This document shows, in pieces, positions 36,410 through 44,823 of a DNA stretch of 64,000 nt. A program made the position numbers and the translations under genes. How positions within the stretch are numbered: position 1 is the first letter of the stretch; each line of letters starts with the position of its first letter. Source of the stretch: Bog-105 sp965277855 (GTDB lineage: Bacteria; Acidobacteriota; Terriglobia; Bryobacterales; Bryobacteraceae); NCBI GenBank assembly GCA_965277855.1, contig OZ255847.1, positions 5,084,001-5,148,000 of the forward strand, read 5' to 3'. The notes below the pieces were generated by a model. It was not told the DNA's origin and ran no database searches. It saw only the letters and a list, made by a program, of their open reading frames with translations.

Positions 36410-36820
36410 TCAAGCGCTCCAGTTCTCAATTAGTAACCCCGGCACCCGCCTGAACTCCCGCTCATTATTGGTTACCAGCGTAAGGCCGGCCGTGAGTGCA
36501 TGAGCAGCTATCCACAAGTCGTTGTTCCCGATAGGCTGTCCCAAGCTCTCCAGGTTCGCGCAGAGTTGGCCGTAGTTCCGGCCAGCGTGCTCAAGCATCG
36601 GTAAGACGGGAATAATAGCGCCAAATTCGTCCAAAACCTTCAAAACCCTGCTAGTCTGACTGCTCTTTCCAGCGCCATACATGAGTTCGCCCCAGGTGAT
36701 GACTGAGACCACGGCCTCTCCGGGTTCAAGAGCCTCCAGGCGCGCCAGCACCTGCAAGGGCTTCTGACGCTGAATATAGATGCAGATGTCTGTATCGAGC
36801 AAAAACCGAGCCGCTTTCAA
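36410..36820 (-). CDS. vapC: VapC-type PIN toxin (AbrB-paired)
   Basis: A 136-residue PIN ribonuclease: FLLDTDICIYI, WGELMYGA, GNNDLWIAAHALTAGLTLVTNNEREFRRV. The start TTG at 36820 overlaps the antitoxin stop (TTGA), as expected for coupled toxin translation. It is a separate module from the neighbouring RHH pair; the two share little sequence. Confidence 0.88.
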   Translation of the reverse strand: MKAARFLLDTDICIYIQRQKPLQVLARLEALEPGEAVVSVITWGELMYGAGKSSQTSRVLKVLDEFGAIIPVLPMLEHAGRNYGQLCANLESLGQPIGNNDLWIAAHALTAGLTLVTNNEREFRRVPGLLIENWSA

Positions 36821-37047
36821 AGCCCTTCACGCGACTGTGGCAACGAGTCCTCGCGAACCTCTGGAAAGAAGTCGTCCGGCAACTCGGCCAGTATTTCGAA
36901 AGCACGTGCCAAACCTTTCGCTTTTTCACGCAGTATGATTTCGTCTCCCCGCCGGGAGATCTCCAACTCGTCGCTGGCTACTCGAAATTCCTTCGGTAAA
37001 CGAACAGCCTGACTGTTTCCAGACTGAAAAACGCGCGCGATTGCCAT
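36817..37047 (-). CDS. vapB: AbrB/SpoVT-type VapB antitoxin
   Basis: A 76-residue antitoxin: MAIARVFQSGNSQAVRLPKEFR is the swapped-hairpin AbrB/MazE DNA-binding fold. An acidic C-terminal region follows (AELPDDFFPEVRED). ATG 37047 was chosen over 37065 because it gives the canonical antitoxin N-terminus. A palindromic operator lies 18 bases upstream. Confidence 0.85.
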   Translation of the reverse strand: MAIARVFQSGNSQAVRLPKEFRVASDELEISRRGDEIILREKAKGLARAFEILAELPDDFFPEVREDSLPQSREGL

Positions 37048-37064
37048 GAATACATCCTCGCACA

Positions 37065-37090
37065 TACGTATATACGTAACAACATATACG
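37065..37090 (-). promoter_or_regulatory. Palindromic operator of the AbrB-type vapBC module
   Basis: TACGTATATACGTA (37065-37078) is a perfect 14-bp palindrome, followed by a third copy of the half-site ATATACG at 37084-37090. It sits just upstream of vapB, where autorepressing AbrB-type antitoxins bind. Confidence 0.6.
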
Positions 37091-37110
37091 AAACCGCTTG
37101 CTTCGCACCC

Positions 37111-37935
37111 TCAATGTGGCGGGTTAGCAGGCGGCGGAACCGTTCCAGTCCCAGGCGGCACCGGCGCACCCGGTTGCCCCTGCCCGCTCCCAAACGTGAC
37201 CGTCGATTCCGCCCCAAACCGTTTGTAATTCAGATACCGAATCTCAATCCGAATGCGCTGCGGCCAATCCCGAAAATAAAGCGTATCGTCCGCATACGTC
37301 TCCGACGGAAAAAACCACTTATCATCAATCGTCTTGCGAATCGTCGTGAAATGCGGCGTCAAGTTTTGCTCTTTCAACGTCTCGATCTGCGGCACCGCCT
37401 GTCCCTCGCTCTTTAGGAGCGCAAAGTCGCTCTGCCGCACCCATAGCAGCCCGTCGAAAAATCTCTGCCCGGACAAAATCTGCCGCGGCCGCACATGTTC
37501 CACAAAACACGGCACGCCATTGAAGGTTTCTTCGCCCTTGTACTCTCCTTCGTACAGCGAAACTTTGTCGCTGGTCAGCAAGAACGGCTCGATGTCCCGA
37601 ATATCGGCAAAATCCACCGGGGTCAGCTTGATATGCGCCAGCGTATTATGCGGCGCTTCGGCTGGCTGTTCGTAGCGACCCCGGTCCGGCGAAAAAATGA
37701 TGTCCCGCACCTCGCGGTACTCCCCTTCCACCGCATTGTGATTGTTATATTCCTGAATCGTCACCGACTGCCGGTAGGTGTAATTGCTCATCGCCTGCGC
37801 GTTTTCGCTCTCCCGCTGGGCAATCTTTCGCAGCAACCCCGGAGGCGCTCCAACATCAAAGGCAAACGCCCAGGAAGCGACGATTCCCGATGCTACGATT
37901 AGGGCGATGTTAAGGACAACACGACCATTTTTCAT
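37111..37935 (-). CDS. Exported LolA-like protein of unknown function
   Basis: A 274-residue protein with a signal peptide (hydrophobic stretch VLNIALIVASGIVASWAFA), a beta-rich body resembling outer-membrane lipoprotein-sorting (LolA/LolB-like) folds (DIIFSPDRGRYEQ, VDFADIRDIEPFLLTSD, LLWVRQSDFALLKSEGQ, PHFTTIRKTIDDKWFFPSETYADDTLYF) and a Pro/Gly-rich tail. Its true lipid ligand is unknown. ATG 37935 is used; its first 29 bases overlap the divergent CPBP gene. Confidence 0.65.
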   Translation of the reverse strand: MKNGRVVLNIALIVASGIVASWAFAFDVGAPPGLLRKIAQRESENAQAMSNYTYRQSVTIQEYNNHNAVEGEYREVRDIIFSPDRGRYEQPAEAPHNTLAHIKLTPVDFADIRDIEPFLLTSDKVSLYEGEYKGEETFNGVPCFVEHVRPRQILSGQRFFDGLLWVRQSDFALLKSEGQAVPQIETLKEQNLTPHFTTIRKTIDDKWFFPSETYADDTLYFRDWPQRIRIEIRYLNYKRFGAESTVTFGSGQGQPGAPVPPGTGTVPPPANPPH

Positions 37936-38893
37936 GGCTTTAGCCTGCACTTGGATCGCGTTGTTCGTGACGGCACTGGTCTATGCAAAGCAGCATCCTT
38001 CCTCTTATTGGATTATGAACGCTGCTCTTCCGGCGTTCCTGCTTGAGTCCGTTTTTTACCTGGCCTCCGTGTTCGAAAGCACGCGCGCCCGCTTTGCTTC
38101 CCTTCGCTCCCCTTCCCGCAAAGGATTGCTGCTGTGGGGGAGCGCGCTCCTGCCCTATCTCGTTTTCACCTTCCTCGCCGGAACCTTCCACCGAAACGCC
38201 TTTACCCTCATCGCACTCCTGACTGGCCTTCTTTCCTTTTGGTACATCCTGCTGCCGCGCCGCCCCGCTTACGATATCGGCTTCCTGGTCATCGTCGCCG
38301 CCCCCGTCGTCCTCCGCGCCTTCCCGCGCATCTACCTCTCGCCCGACCCGCATCTTCGCATCGATATTCTCGGACACCTGATGTGGATCCGCCTCGCCAT
38401 TGCCGTTTTGCTGATCCTGCGAAAGTGGGATCCGGGCGCATTCGGTTTCTGGCCCAACGCGCAGGAGTGGCGTATCGGCCTTCTGTGCTATATCGCCGCG
38501 ATCGTGCCAATCGTGCTGCTCGCGCTCGCCACACACGACGTTCACTATGCTCCGGCGCGCGGAGCGTGGTGGCAGATTGCCGCGCTCGGCAGCGGCGTCT
38601 TCTTCGGAGCCCTGTGGGTGATCGCCATCGGCGAAGAGCTGTTTTTTCGCGGTGTTATCACCCGGGCTCTGCTCAATGGATGGGGTTCCAAAGTGGCCGC
38701 CATCCTGATTTCTGCCCTCCTATATGGAAGCGCTCATCTCTGGTTTGGACACTATCCCAACTGGCAACGCGCCCTAACCGCTAGCGCCCTGGGCCTCATC
38801 TTCGGATGGATTTACACCCAAACCAACAGCGTGCGTGCCCCCATGGTCACGCACGCTCTGGTAGTCATGACCTGGCGCATGTTCTTCAAATAA
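37907..38893 (+). CDS. CPBP-family intramembrane metalloprotease
   Basis: A 328-residue protein with about eight membrane helices. The Rce1/CPBP motifs are AIGEELFFRGVITRALL (EExxxR), ALLYGSAHLWFGHYPNW (HxxxH-like) and the final VTHALVVMTW. ATG 37907 with AGGG at 37901-37904 was chosen; it overlaps the divergent LolA-like gene by 29 bases, so its promoter lies inside that gene. Substrate unknown; the fold is often linked to bacteriocin immunity or prenylated peptide processing. Confidence 0.82.
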   Translation: MLRTTRPFFMALACTWIALFVTALVYAKQHPSSYWIMNAALPAFLLESVFYLASVFESTRARFASLRSPSRKGLLLWGSALLPYLVFTFLAGTFHRNAFTLIALLTGLLSFWYILLPRRPAYDIGFLVIVAAPVVLRAFPRIYLSPDPHLRIDILGHLMWIRLAIAVLLILRKWDPGAFGFWPNAQEWRIGLLCYIAAIVPIVLLALATHDVHYAPARGAWWQIAALGSGVFFGALWVIAIGEELFFRGVITRALLNGWGSKVAAILISALLYGSAHLWFGHYPNWQRALTASALGLIFGWIYTQTNSVRAPMVTHALVVMTWRMFFK

Positions 38894-38899
38894 TCGCCC

Positions 38900-39332
38900 T
38901 TAGCCTTCCCGGCCTCCTGATGCGAAGAGTTCCTCGACCGTATAGGGACAAATCACGGGAAAAACCGATCGGTCCAATTCTGTCTCGCGCGCCGCCTGCA
39001 GCACACCACGCTGGTACGCTTCGCCGAGAATTTCTTCCAATTTCGGCTTGAGACTCGGATTGTCGGCCAGAGTGTCTTCAGCTTCAGCGATGTGCTTGTT
39101 AATCGACCGCCTCCAACTCGGCGAGCGTTTCGCCCGCTGATAATCCCACTTCAAACGGTGTACGATCAGCTCGCGCAAAGCGCTCCGTAAAGACTTGTAT
39201 TCAGCCTTCCCCAGATCTTCAATCTCCTGGACGACATTCTGCAAATCGCTTGACCCAAGCGCCTCACCCCTGCGAAGTTTCTCAGCCGTTTCCCGCGTCC
39301 ACGAATAAATCGCTGTCGTAGCTGCTCTGCAT
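38900..39332 (-). pseudogene. DUF29-family protein with a frameshift
   Basis: The 3' frame (ORF from 39244) gives LQNVVQEIEDLGKAEYKSLRSALRELIVHRLKW, SPSWRRSINKHIAEAEDTLADNPSLKPKLEE and CPYTVEELFA, all typical of DUF29. The family's N-terminus is found in another frame: ATG 39332 starts YDSDLF, and after one stray base (39302) the DUF29 frame resumes as WTRETAEKLRRGEALGSSD. Two bases appear to be missing. The coding potential on both sides suggests a recent mutation or a sequencing error. Confidence 0.7.
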
Positions 39333-39347
39333 TTCTTGTGTTCGATC

Positions 39348-40619
39348 TCACGCCGTTTCCAGTGCCTGCTCGAAATCCGCCAGCAAGTCCTCCCAGTGCT
39401 CTATGCCGCACGAGAGCCGGATCAATCCGTCCCCAATACTCGATGCGTCCAGATCCCGCGCCGACCACGCCGAGTGCGTCGTACTCCGCGGATGACAAGC
39501 CAGCGTTTCCACTCCACCGAGCGACACCGCATTCCGTGCCAGCCGCAAATGCCGCAACACATTAAACGCCGCCGCCTTTCCGCCCTTCACGTCAAACGAC
39601 ACCAGTCCGCCCGGATGCTCGCATTGCTCCTGATAGATGCGCGTTTGCTCCGGATTGTCGAACAGCGTCGGATAATACACCTTCTCGACCTTCGGATGAT
39701 CCGCCAAGTTCTCCGCGATACGCTGCGCATTCTTGCTTTGCCGGTTCATCCGCAACGTAACCGTCGGCAGCCGCGTATTCAGCAGCCAGCATTCATCCGG
39801 CTGCAGGATGTTCCCGAACAGGCTGCGCTTACTGCGAATGCGGCTCATCAGCGAAAGGTCTTTCACCAACACCACGCCGCCGATCAGGTCGCTAAACCCA
39901 CCGAGATACTTGGTGGCCGAATAAATCGACACGTCGGCACCCAACGCGAGCGGGTGCTGAAACGCCGGGCCCAGGAACGTATTGTCAATCATCACCACTG
40001 GCCGCTGCAGATGCCCTGCGCCATTTGGAGCCGAACTCCCACGTCCGGCGGCTTCGCAGGCTTTCCGAATATCAGTCATAATCACCGTCGGATTCGCTGG
40101 TGTTTCGATCAGCACGACACGCAAGTTTTTGGTCCCACGGATCGCACGGTCAATGGCCTCGGTCTGCCCGGCCGGTACCGGAATGCCCTCGATGCCAAAC
40201 GGCTGTAGGAAACTCTGGATGAGCGTCTGCGTACCCCCATAAATCGGCACCGTGTACACGATCGCATCGCCAGGCTTCAATACCGCCAGCAGCACCGTCA
40301 TGATAGCCGCCATCCCGGAATTGAACGACGCCGCCGCTACTGCCCCCGGTTCGAGCGGCAGGATCTGGTCTTCCAGGATCTGCGCGTTCGGATGATTGAA
40401 ACGCGAATAGACCAGATCCACGTTTTCTTCCACCGTCCGCTCGGCTCGGCCGCCCAATATGTCGAAGGCGCGCTCGGCCGCCTCCGGGCTCGAAAACACG
40501 TACGTGGAACTGCGAAACACGGCGGGACGCGCCGATCCGACTGACAGACTCGGATCAAAGCCACGGGTCATCACGTCGGTTTCGGGACGGAGGGGTTGAG
40601 AATCGGTTGATTTAGACAC
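39348..40619 (-). CDS. Cys/Met-metabolism PLP-dependent lyase/synthase (cystathionine gamma-synthase family)
   Basis: A PLP enzyme of about 423 residues of the cystathionine gamma-synthase / methionine gamma-lyase family. YSRFNHPNAQILEDQI, AASFNSGMAAIMTVLL and VVMIDNTFLGPAFQHPLALGADVSIYSATKYLGGFSDLIGGVV (Lys of SATKYLGG binds PLP) are clear, and so is HPGGLVSFD. It may make cystathionine or homocysteine, or cleave methionine; the substrate cannot be fixed. GTG 40619 was chosen because it precedes LRPETDV, which resembles the family's N-terminal RPET segment. A structured leader lies between its promoter and the start. Confidence 0.85.
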   Translation of the reverse strand: MSKSTDSQPLRPETDVMTRGFDPSLSVGSARPAVFRSSTYVFSSPEAAERAFDILGGRAERTVEENVDLVYSRFNHPNAQILEDQILPLEPGAVAAASFNSGMAAIMTVLLAVLKPGDAIVYTVPIYGGTQTLIQSFLQPFGIEGIPVPAGQTEAIDRAIRGTKNLRVVLIETPANPTVIMTDIRKACEAAGRGSSAPNGAGHLQRPVVMIDNTFLGPAFQHPLALGADVSIYSATKYLGGFSDLIGGVVLVKDLSLMSRIRSKRSLFGNILQPDECWLLNTRLPTVTLRMNRQSKNAQRIAENLADHPKVEKVYYPTLFDNPEQTRIYQEQCEHPGGLVSFDVKGGKAAAFNVLRHLRLARNAVSLGGVETLACHPRSTTHSAWSARDLDASSIGDGLIRLSCGIEHWEDLLADFEQALETA

Positions 40620-40711
40620 TGGGTGTAACTCTAAGAGTCTATCGGCAACCGAAGAAGAAAAGAAATATGATGGAATCTGCGAACAGCGGAAACTCTTGAA
40701 GCAAACCATAA

Positions 40712-40797
40712 GCCCTTTCGGGCGCCAGGGAGGTGTTGCTTCAGGGGTCTTTCTATGAGGTTAGTCTCGCTTTGGTGGGAGTTGCCTCCCTGGCTTG
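40712..40797 (-). ncRNA. Candidate structured 5' leader of the PLP gene mRNA
   Basis: A perfect 10-bp inverted repeat, GCCAGGGAGG (40724-40733) and CCTCCCTGGC (40785-40794), closes a 51-base internal region. Immediately 3' in the minus-strand transcript is GCCC-GAAA-GGGC (40723-40712), a GNRA-capped hairpin. The predicted transcription start (about 40797) would put the long helix at the very 5' end of the mRNA, a riboswitch-like layout. I could not match it to SAM-I, SAM-II, SAH, cobalamin or THF riboswitch consensus. Confidence 0.45.
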
Positions 40798-40803
40798 ATT
40801 CCA

Positions 40804-40832
40804 ATATTAGAATATGAATTTATGGAATGCAA
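40804..40832 (-). promoter_or_regulatory. Candidate promoter of the PLP gene leader
   Basis: On the minus strand, TTGCAT (40832-40827) and TAATAT (40809-40804) are 17 bases apart, in an AT-rich stretch that contrasts with its surroundings. Transcription would start about 40797, three bases before the leader helix. Confidence 0.4.
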
Positions 40833-40913
40833 GCTTTTTCTATACCGAATTCCAAATTTTTTTTCGCGCGCCTTCCAACTCTCCCTTCTCCGCCCATGCC
40901 TCGCTCCTTCTAA

Positions 40914-42137
40914 ATGAACTTAACCCTACTCGGCTCAACAGGTTCTATCGGAACCAGCACGCTTGATGTCGTGCGCCAAAACCCCGCCCGCTTCCAAATA
41001 CATGCTTTAGTAGCTGGCCGCAACATCGAACTACTTAGCTCCCAAATTCAGGAGTTCAAACCTCGCGTCGTTGTTGTGGCCGATTCCACCGCCCTTGCCG
41101 GCTTGACCGCCCTCTTAACCGCGAGCGGACTCTCGCGCAGCCAGTGGCCGCAACTGGGCCACGGAACCGCCGACATGATAGCCGCTGCCGTCGCGCCTGA
41201 AACCCAATTCGTCATGTCGGCGATTGTGGGCGTGGCCGGCCTGCCGGCGACCTACCAGGCCGTCTGTCAAAACAAGCGCGTAGGCTTGGCCAATAAAGAA
41301 GTGCTGGTCGCCGGCGGCAGGCTGGTTATGGAAGCCGCTCGCCGCCTGAGTACCGAACTCATTCCTGTCGACAGCGAGCACAATGGCGCACACCAGTGCT
41401 TTCGCGCCGGAACCCGTGAAGAAGTCACTCGCCTCCTCTTAACTGCGTCAGGCGGCCCGTTCCGCGACACCCCGGCCGCCGCGCTCTGGCAGGTCACCCC
41501 GGAACAGGCACTCAATCACCCCACCTGGAAAATGGGCCGCCGCATCAGCATCGATTCCGCCACCATGATGAATAAAGGCTTTGAGGTCATCGAAGCCTGC
41601 TGGCTCTTCGATTTACCGCCGTCGCAAGTGGACGTGGTTGTCCACCCCCAATCCTCAGTCCACGCCATGGTCGAATACAACGACGGCAGCATCATCGCCC
41701 AAATCTCCGCCACCGACATGCGCATGCCCATTCAATACGCTCTCACCTATCCCGAACGGCAGAGCGCTCCTGTCCCTCGCCTCGATTGGACCGCCCCTCG
41801 CACCTGGCAGTTCTCCGCGCCCGACCTCAAGAAATTTCGCCTGCTCGATTTGGCCTATCAGGCCCAAAACACCGGCGGTTCGGCTACCTGTACCCTGAAT
41901 GCTGCCGATGAGATAGCTGTGGAGGCTTTCTTGAATGGCCAAATCCCCTTCCCAGGCATCTCCGAGGTGGTTGAGGAGACTCTGGCTCGCCTGCCGGGGC
42001 GCGAACCGGAGACAATAGAGGAAGTGCTGGCTATCGATGCCGAGTCGCGCCATATCGCCAGCAGGATCATTGCCGGGTCCCGCTGGACGGCGGAACCAGG
42101 TGGACCGGTACGGACGCCTGGCGAAACATCGTTCTGA
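40914..42137 (+). CDS. dxr: 1-deoxy-D-xylulose-5-phosphate reductoisomerase
   Basis: A 407-residue enzyme making 2-C-methyl-D-erythritol 4-phosphate in isoprenoid synthesis (the MEP pathway), NADPH-dependent. LTLLGSTGSIGTSTLDVV binds the cofactor; LANKEVLVAGG, PVDSEHNGAHQCF and WKMGRRISIDSATMMNKGFEVIEA carry substrate and metal residues. Full length. It directly precedes rseP, a common arrangement (dxr-rseP). Confidence 0.96.
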   Translation: MNLTLLGSTGSIGTSTLDVVRQNPARFQIHALVAGRNIELLSSQIQEFKPRVVVVADSTALAGLTALLTASGLSRSQWPQLGHGTADMIAAAVAPETQFVMSAIVGVAGLPATYQAVCQNKRVGLANKEVLVAGGRLVMEAARRLSTELIPVDSEHNGAHQCFRAGTREEVTRLLLTASGGPFRDTPAAALWQVTPEQALNHPTWKMGRRISIDSATMMNKGFEVIEACWLFDLPPSQVDVVVHPQSSVHAMVEYNDGSIIAQISATDMRMPIQYALTYPERQSAPVPRLDWTAPRTWQFSAPDLKKFRLLDLAYQAQNTGGSATCTLNAADEIAVEAFLNGQIPFPGISEVVEETLARLPGREPETIEEVLAIDAESRHIASRIIAGSRWTAEPGGPVRTPGETSF

Positions 42138-42198
42138 CGCATCGGCGATTTTGCCGCGTCCAATCCATTAGCATCGAAAGACGAAGGATAATGAGCGA

Positions 42199-43512
42199 GT
42201 GAGCTTTTTGCAGCCATTTTTTTGGGTCGTGATCCTCTTAGGAGTCATGATCCTCATCCATGAGCTGGGGCACTTCTGGGCGGCCCTGGCGGTGGGCGTT
42301 AAGGTAGAGACCTTTAGTATCGGCTTCGGGCCCCGGCTCTTTGGCTTCAAACGCGGCGATACCGATTTCCGTGTTTCCGCCATACTGTTCGGCGGTTACG
42401 TCCGCATGCTAGGCGAACAGCCAGGCGATACCCAGTCGGCCGACCCGCGCTCTTTTCAAGCCAAAACCCGCTGGCAGCGCGCCATCGTCATCGTCGCCGG
42501 GCCCCTGATGAACGTGCTGCTGGCGATAGCCCTGGTCACCGGTCTCTATATGTACGCCTTCCCTAAGGAAGCGGACACCACCGATCCCACGCTCACCGCC
42601 GTCACCCCGAATTCCCCTGCCGCCGCCGCCGGACTGCAAGCCGGCGACAAAATCGTCGAAATCAACGGCAAGCACGACCCAAACTGGGAAAGCGTGCTGA
42701 TGCAGGAAGCGCTCAATGCAAATCACTCCATTCCGGTGACAGTAATTCGCCACGGCAAACGAATTACTGCCAGCGTCACCCCCCAAATGGACCCGAAGCA
42801 GGGTGTGGGCGATGCCGGCTGGAGCGGGGAACTCGACATTCAAGTGGGGACCGTCCAGAGCGGATCACCCGCCCAGCTCGCCGGCCTCAAAACAGGCGAT
42901 GTCTTTGTGAAAGTGAACGGCCAGCCCGTCGGCTCATTGGTCACTGTCCGCCAAGCGGTTTTCCACTCCAATGGCAAGCCGGTCCAGTTTGAAGTCATGC
43001 GCCACGGCGAAGCCAAACAAATTACCGTCGCCGCCAAGCCCACCGGCGATCCCAAAACCCCCTGGCTGATCGGCATCACCTTCAAGATGCCCGTGCAGTT
43101 CGTAAAACTCGGGCTCGTTCCCGCGCTAGGGGAGTCTTTACGCTTCAATCGCCAGAATGCGCTCATGCTCTTTCAGGTGCTCGGCAGTCTCATCGAGCGC
43201 CGCGTCTCCACCAAATCCGTCTCCGGACCCATCGGCATCGCGCAAATGTCCAACGAAGCCGCCCAACAGGGTGCCTACAGCTATCTCATCCTGATGGCCA
43301 TCGTCAGTCTGCAGCTCGCCATCTTCAATCTGCTGCCCATCCCGATTCTCGATGGCGGCACGCTGCTGATGCTGGTGATCGAAATGCTCATGCAGCGCGA
43401 AATGAGCCTCCAGCTCAAAGAAAACATCTTCAAACTGGGCTTCGTCTTCCTGATGATGGTAGTAGTGTTCGTGATCTACAACGACATCAGCCGCATCCTG
43501 ACCAAAGGCTGA
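42199..43512 (+). CDS. rseP: RseP-type site-2 protease (two PDZ domains)
   Basis: A 437-residue inner-membrane zinc protease that cleaves anti-sigma factors and signal-peptide remnants. ILIHELGHFWAA is the HExxH site; LGYV-like FGGYVRMLG follows, and NLLPIPILDGG is the second metal motif. Two PDZ domains lie between (about 125-190 and 210-280). GTG 42199 is the start because the nearby ATG at 42191 runs into a stop. A degenerate partial copy is found at 49640-49975. Confidence 0.93.
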   Translation: MSFLQPFFWVVILLGVMILIHELGHFWAALAVGVKVETFSIGFGPRLFGFKRGDTDFRVSAILFGGYVRMLGEQPGDTQSADPRSFQAKTRWQRAIVIVAGPLMNVLLAIALVTGLYMYAFPKEADTTDPTLTAVTPNSPAAAAGLQAGDKIVEINGKHDPNWESVLMQEALNANHSIPVTVIRHGKRITASVTPQMDPKQGVGDAGWSGELDIQVGTVQSGSPAQLAGLKTGDVFVKVNGQPVGSLVTVRQAVFHSNGKPVQFEVMRHGEAKQITVAAKPTGDPKTPWLIGITFKMPVQFVKLGLVPALGESLRFNRQNALMLFQVLGSLIERRVSTKSVSGPIGIAQMSNEAAQQGAYSYLILMAIVSLQLAIFNLLPIPILDGGTLLMLVIEMLMQREMSLQLKENIFKLGFVFLMMVVVFVIYNDISRILTKG

Positions 43513-43536
43513 CGCTCATCAGCGCCAAAACTAAAT

Positions 43537-43926
43537 ATGGACATCAGACGAGTCGCTTCCCAGCCTTCCGCGCCAGGACCAGCCGAATGGTTCACCGGAA
43601 CAGTACGCATCGATCCGCTTTTCCCCGATCCGGCGCATGTGCAAGGCGCTAGCGTGACCTTCGAACCCGGCGCACGAACCGCCTGGCATACCCATCCTCT
43701 CGGGCAGATCCTCATCGTGATCGCGGGCGTCGGCTGGGCCCAGCGCGCCGGCGGACCGGTCGAGGAGATACGCCCCGGTGATGTGGTCTGGTTCCCACCC
43801 GGCGAGCAGCACTGGCATGGCGCAACTCCCACCATCGCCATGACCCGTCGCGCCATTCAAGAAAATCTCGACGGCAAAGTCGTCGACTGGCTAGAACACG
43901 TCACTGCCGGGCAATACCGCAAGTAA
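43537..43926 (+). CDS. Cupin similar to (R)-mandelonitrile lyase-type proteins
   Basis: A 129-residue single-domain cupin. GARTAWHTHPLGQILIVIAGVGWAQ has the first metal motif (H-x-H plus Q/E), and PGDVVWFPPGEQHWHGATP the second. It resembles the small cupins first characterised as manganese hydroxynitrile lyases in acidobacteria. The physiological substrate is unknown. It stands alone after rseP. Confidence 0.82.
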   Translation: MDIRRVASQPSAPGPAEWFTGTVRIDPLFPDPAHVQGASVTFEPGARTAWHTHPLGQILIVIAGVGWAQRAGGPVEEIRPGDVVWFPPGEQHWHGATPTIAMTRRAIQENLDGKVVDWLEHVTAGQYRK

Positions 43927-43939
43927 TCTATCGTCCCAG

Positions 43940-44507
43940 CTAAACTCCGTGTAGTGTCCTCTGCAACAGGTCGCCAACCTCTAACTTCGCCGCGCTTTGT
44001 TGCAAATATATCCGGTCAAGAGTTGCCCCGCATCCCCGCACCAGGCCTTCGATGTCGCGCAACTGCACTTCGGACACTTCGCCGCCCAACCCATACCAAT
44101 GCAGTTTGGCCAACAGGATGTCTTCCGGCGTGACAAATGGCGTAGCTGCTTTCGAGAGGCTCGTACCGGCCAAGTAAATGGCTCGATCGAGTTCTTCTGT
44201 GCCAAGTGCGAACGAGCCTGCAGTAAAGAGATCGAACTTGAATGCCGTCGGCATATAAATCAGGTTGAACGGTCTGCCCCGTCGAATCGCTTCTTAAAGC
44301 TTCCTCCGCATCCGCATAGAACGTGTCCGGCAGGTTGTCGACGAACCCTCTAACGTTCTCTCGCGTGAACTCAGCCAGAATGTCAACGTTGTTAGTAAAT
44401 CTCGGCTCGCCATAGGCCGTACTGGCCCAGGAACCGCCGACCGCATGGCGAATTCCTGCCCTCTCAAGCGCGGCGCGGAAAGGTTCAAAAACCTCTGCCA
44501 GAGACAT
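43940..44507 (-). pseudogene. Nucleotidyltransferase-fold protein with a frameshift
   Basis: The 5' part (from ATG 44507) encodes IRHAVGGSWASTAYGEPRFTNNVDILAEF, the GG-S and D-x-D-like nucleotidyltransferase core. After EEALRSDS the frame is lost: on the next frame the protein continues RPFNLIYMPTAFKFDLFTAGSFA, then ATPFVTPEDILLAKLHWYGLGGEVSEVQLRDIEGL. One extra base near 44282 explains the shift. Reconstructed length is about 188 residues. It pairs with the small gene immediately upstream. Confidence 0.7.
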
Positions 44508-44743
44508 TACGGCCTTCGGTAGGCCTTGCGCGCAAGTTCCATCCCAAACCTGCTAACCGCAATCCGGAACAGGATTTCGGCCTCGCCGGCGCCAGGATCC
44601 TGCCGCCTCATCCCGGCGCGTTGCACCGAATCTCCTGCCTCCCAAAGTGCCACGCCCAGGTTGACCCGTTCGGCAGGTGTCATTTCTCGTAAGCGCCGAA
44701 CATACACCTCGAACGCCTTCGAAGATGTGTCACTAAATCCCAC
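44507..44743 (-). CDS. Small helical partner of the nucleotidyltransferase
   Basis: A 78-residue protein, SSKAFEVYVRRLREMTPAERVNLGVALWEAGDSVQRAGMRRQDPGAGEAEILFRIA, an all-helical small protein often found upstream of stand-alone nucleotidyltransferase genes. The stop and start of the two genes share base 44507. It is probably the other half of a toxin-antitoxin-like pair now broken. Confidence 0.6.
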   Translation of the reverse strand: MGFSDTSSKAFEVYVRRLREMTPAERVNLGVALWEAGDSVQRAGMRRQDPGAGEAEILFRIAVSRFGMELARKAYRRP

Positions 44744-44823
44744 GACCCTCTGAGTATCGCTCGACCCGCGCTAGCCGCGGCAGCAATTCGTGGAGTTCTT
44801 TCCTGGCCGCCGCCCGGGCATTC

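Noticed and set aside
40724..40794. SAM-I riboswitch
   Set aside because: The AGAG/GGAGGGA and GCAACC core motifs and the kink-turn sequence are absent, so only a generic structured leader is claimed.
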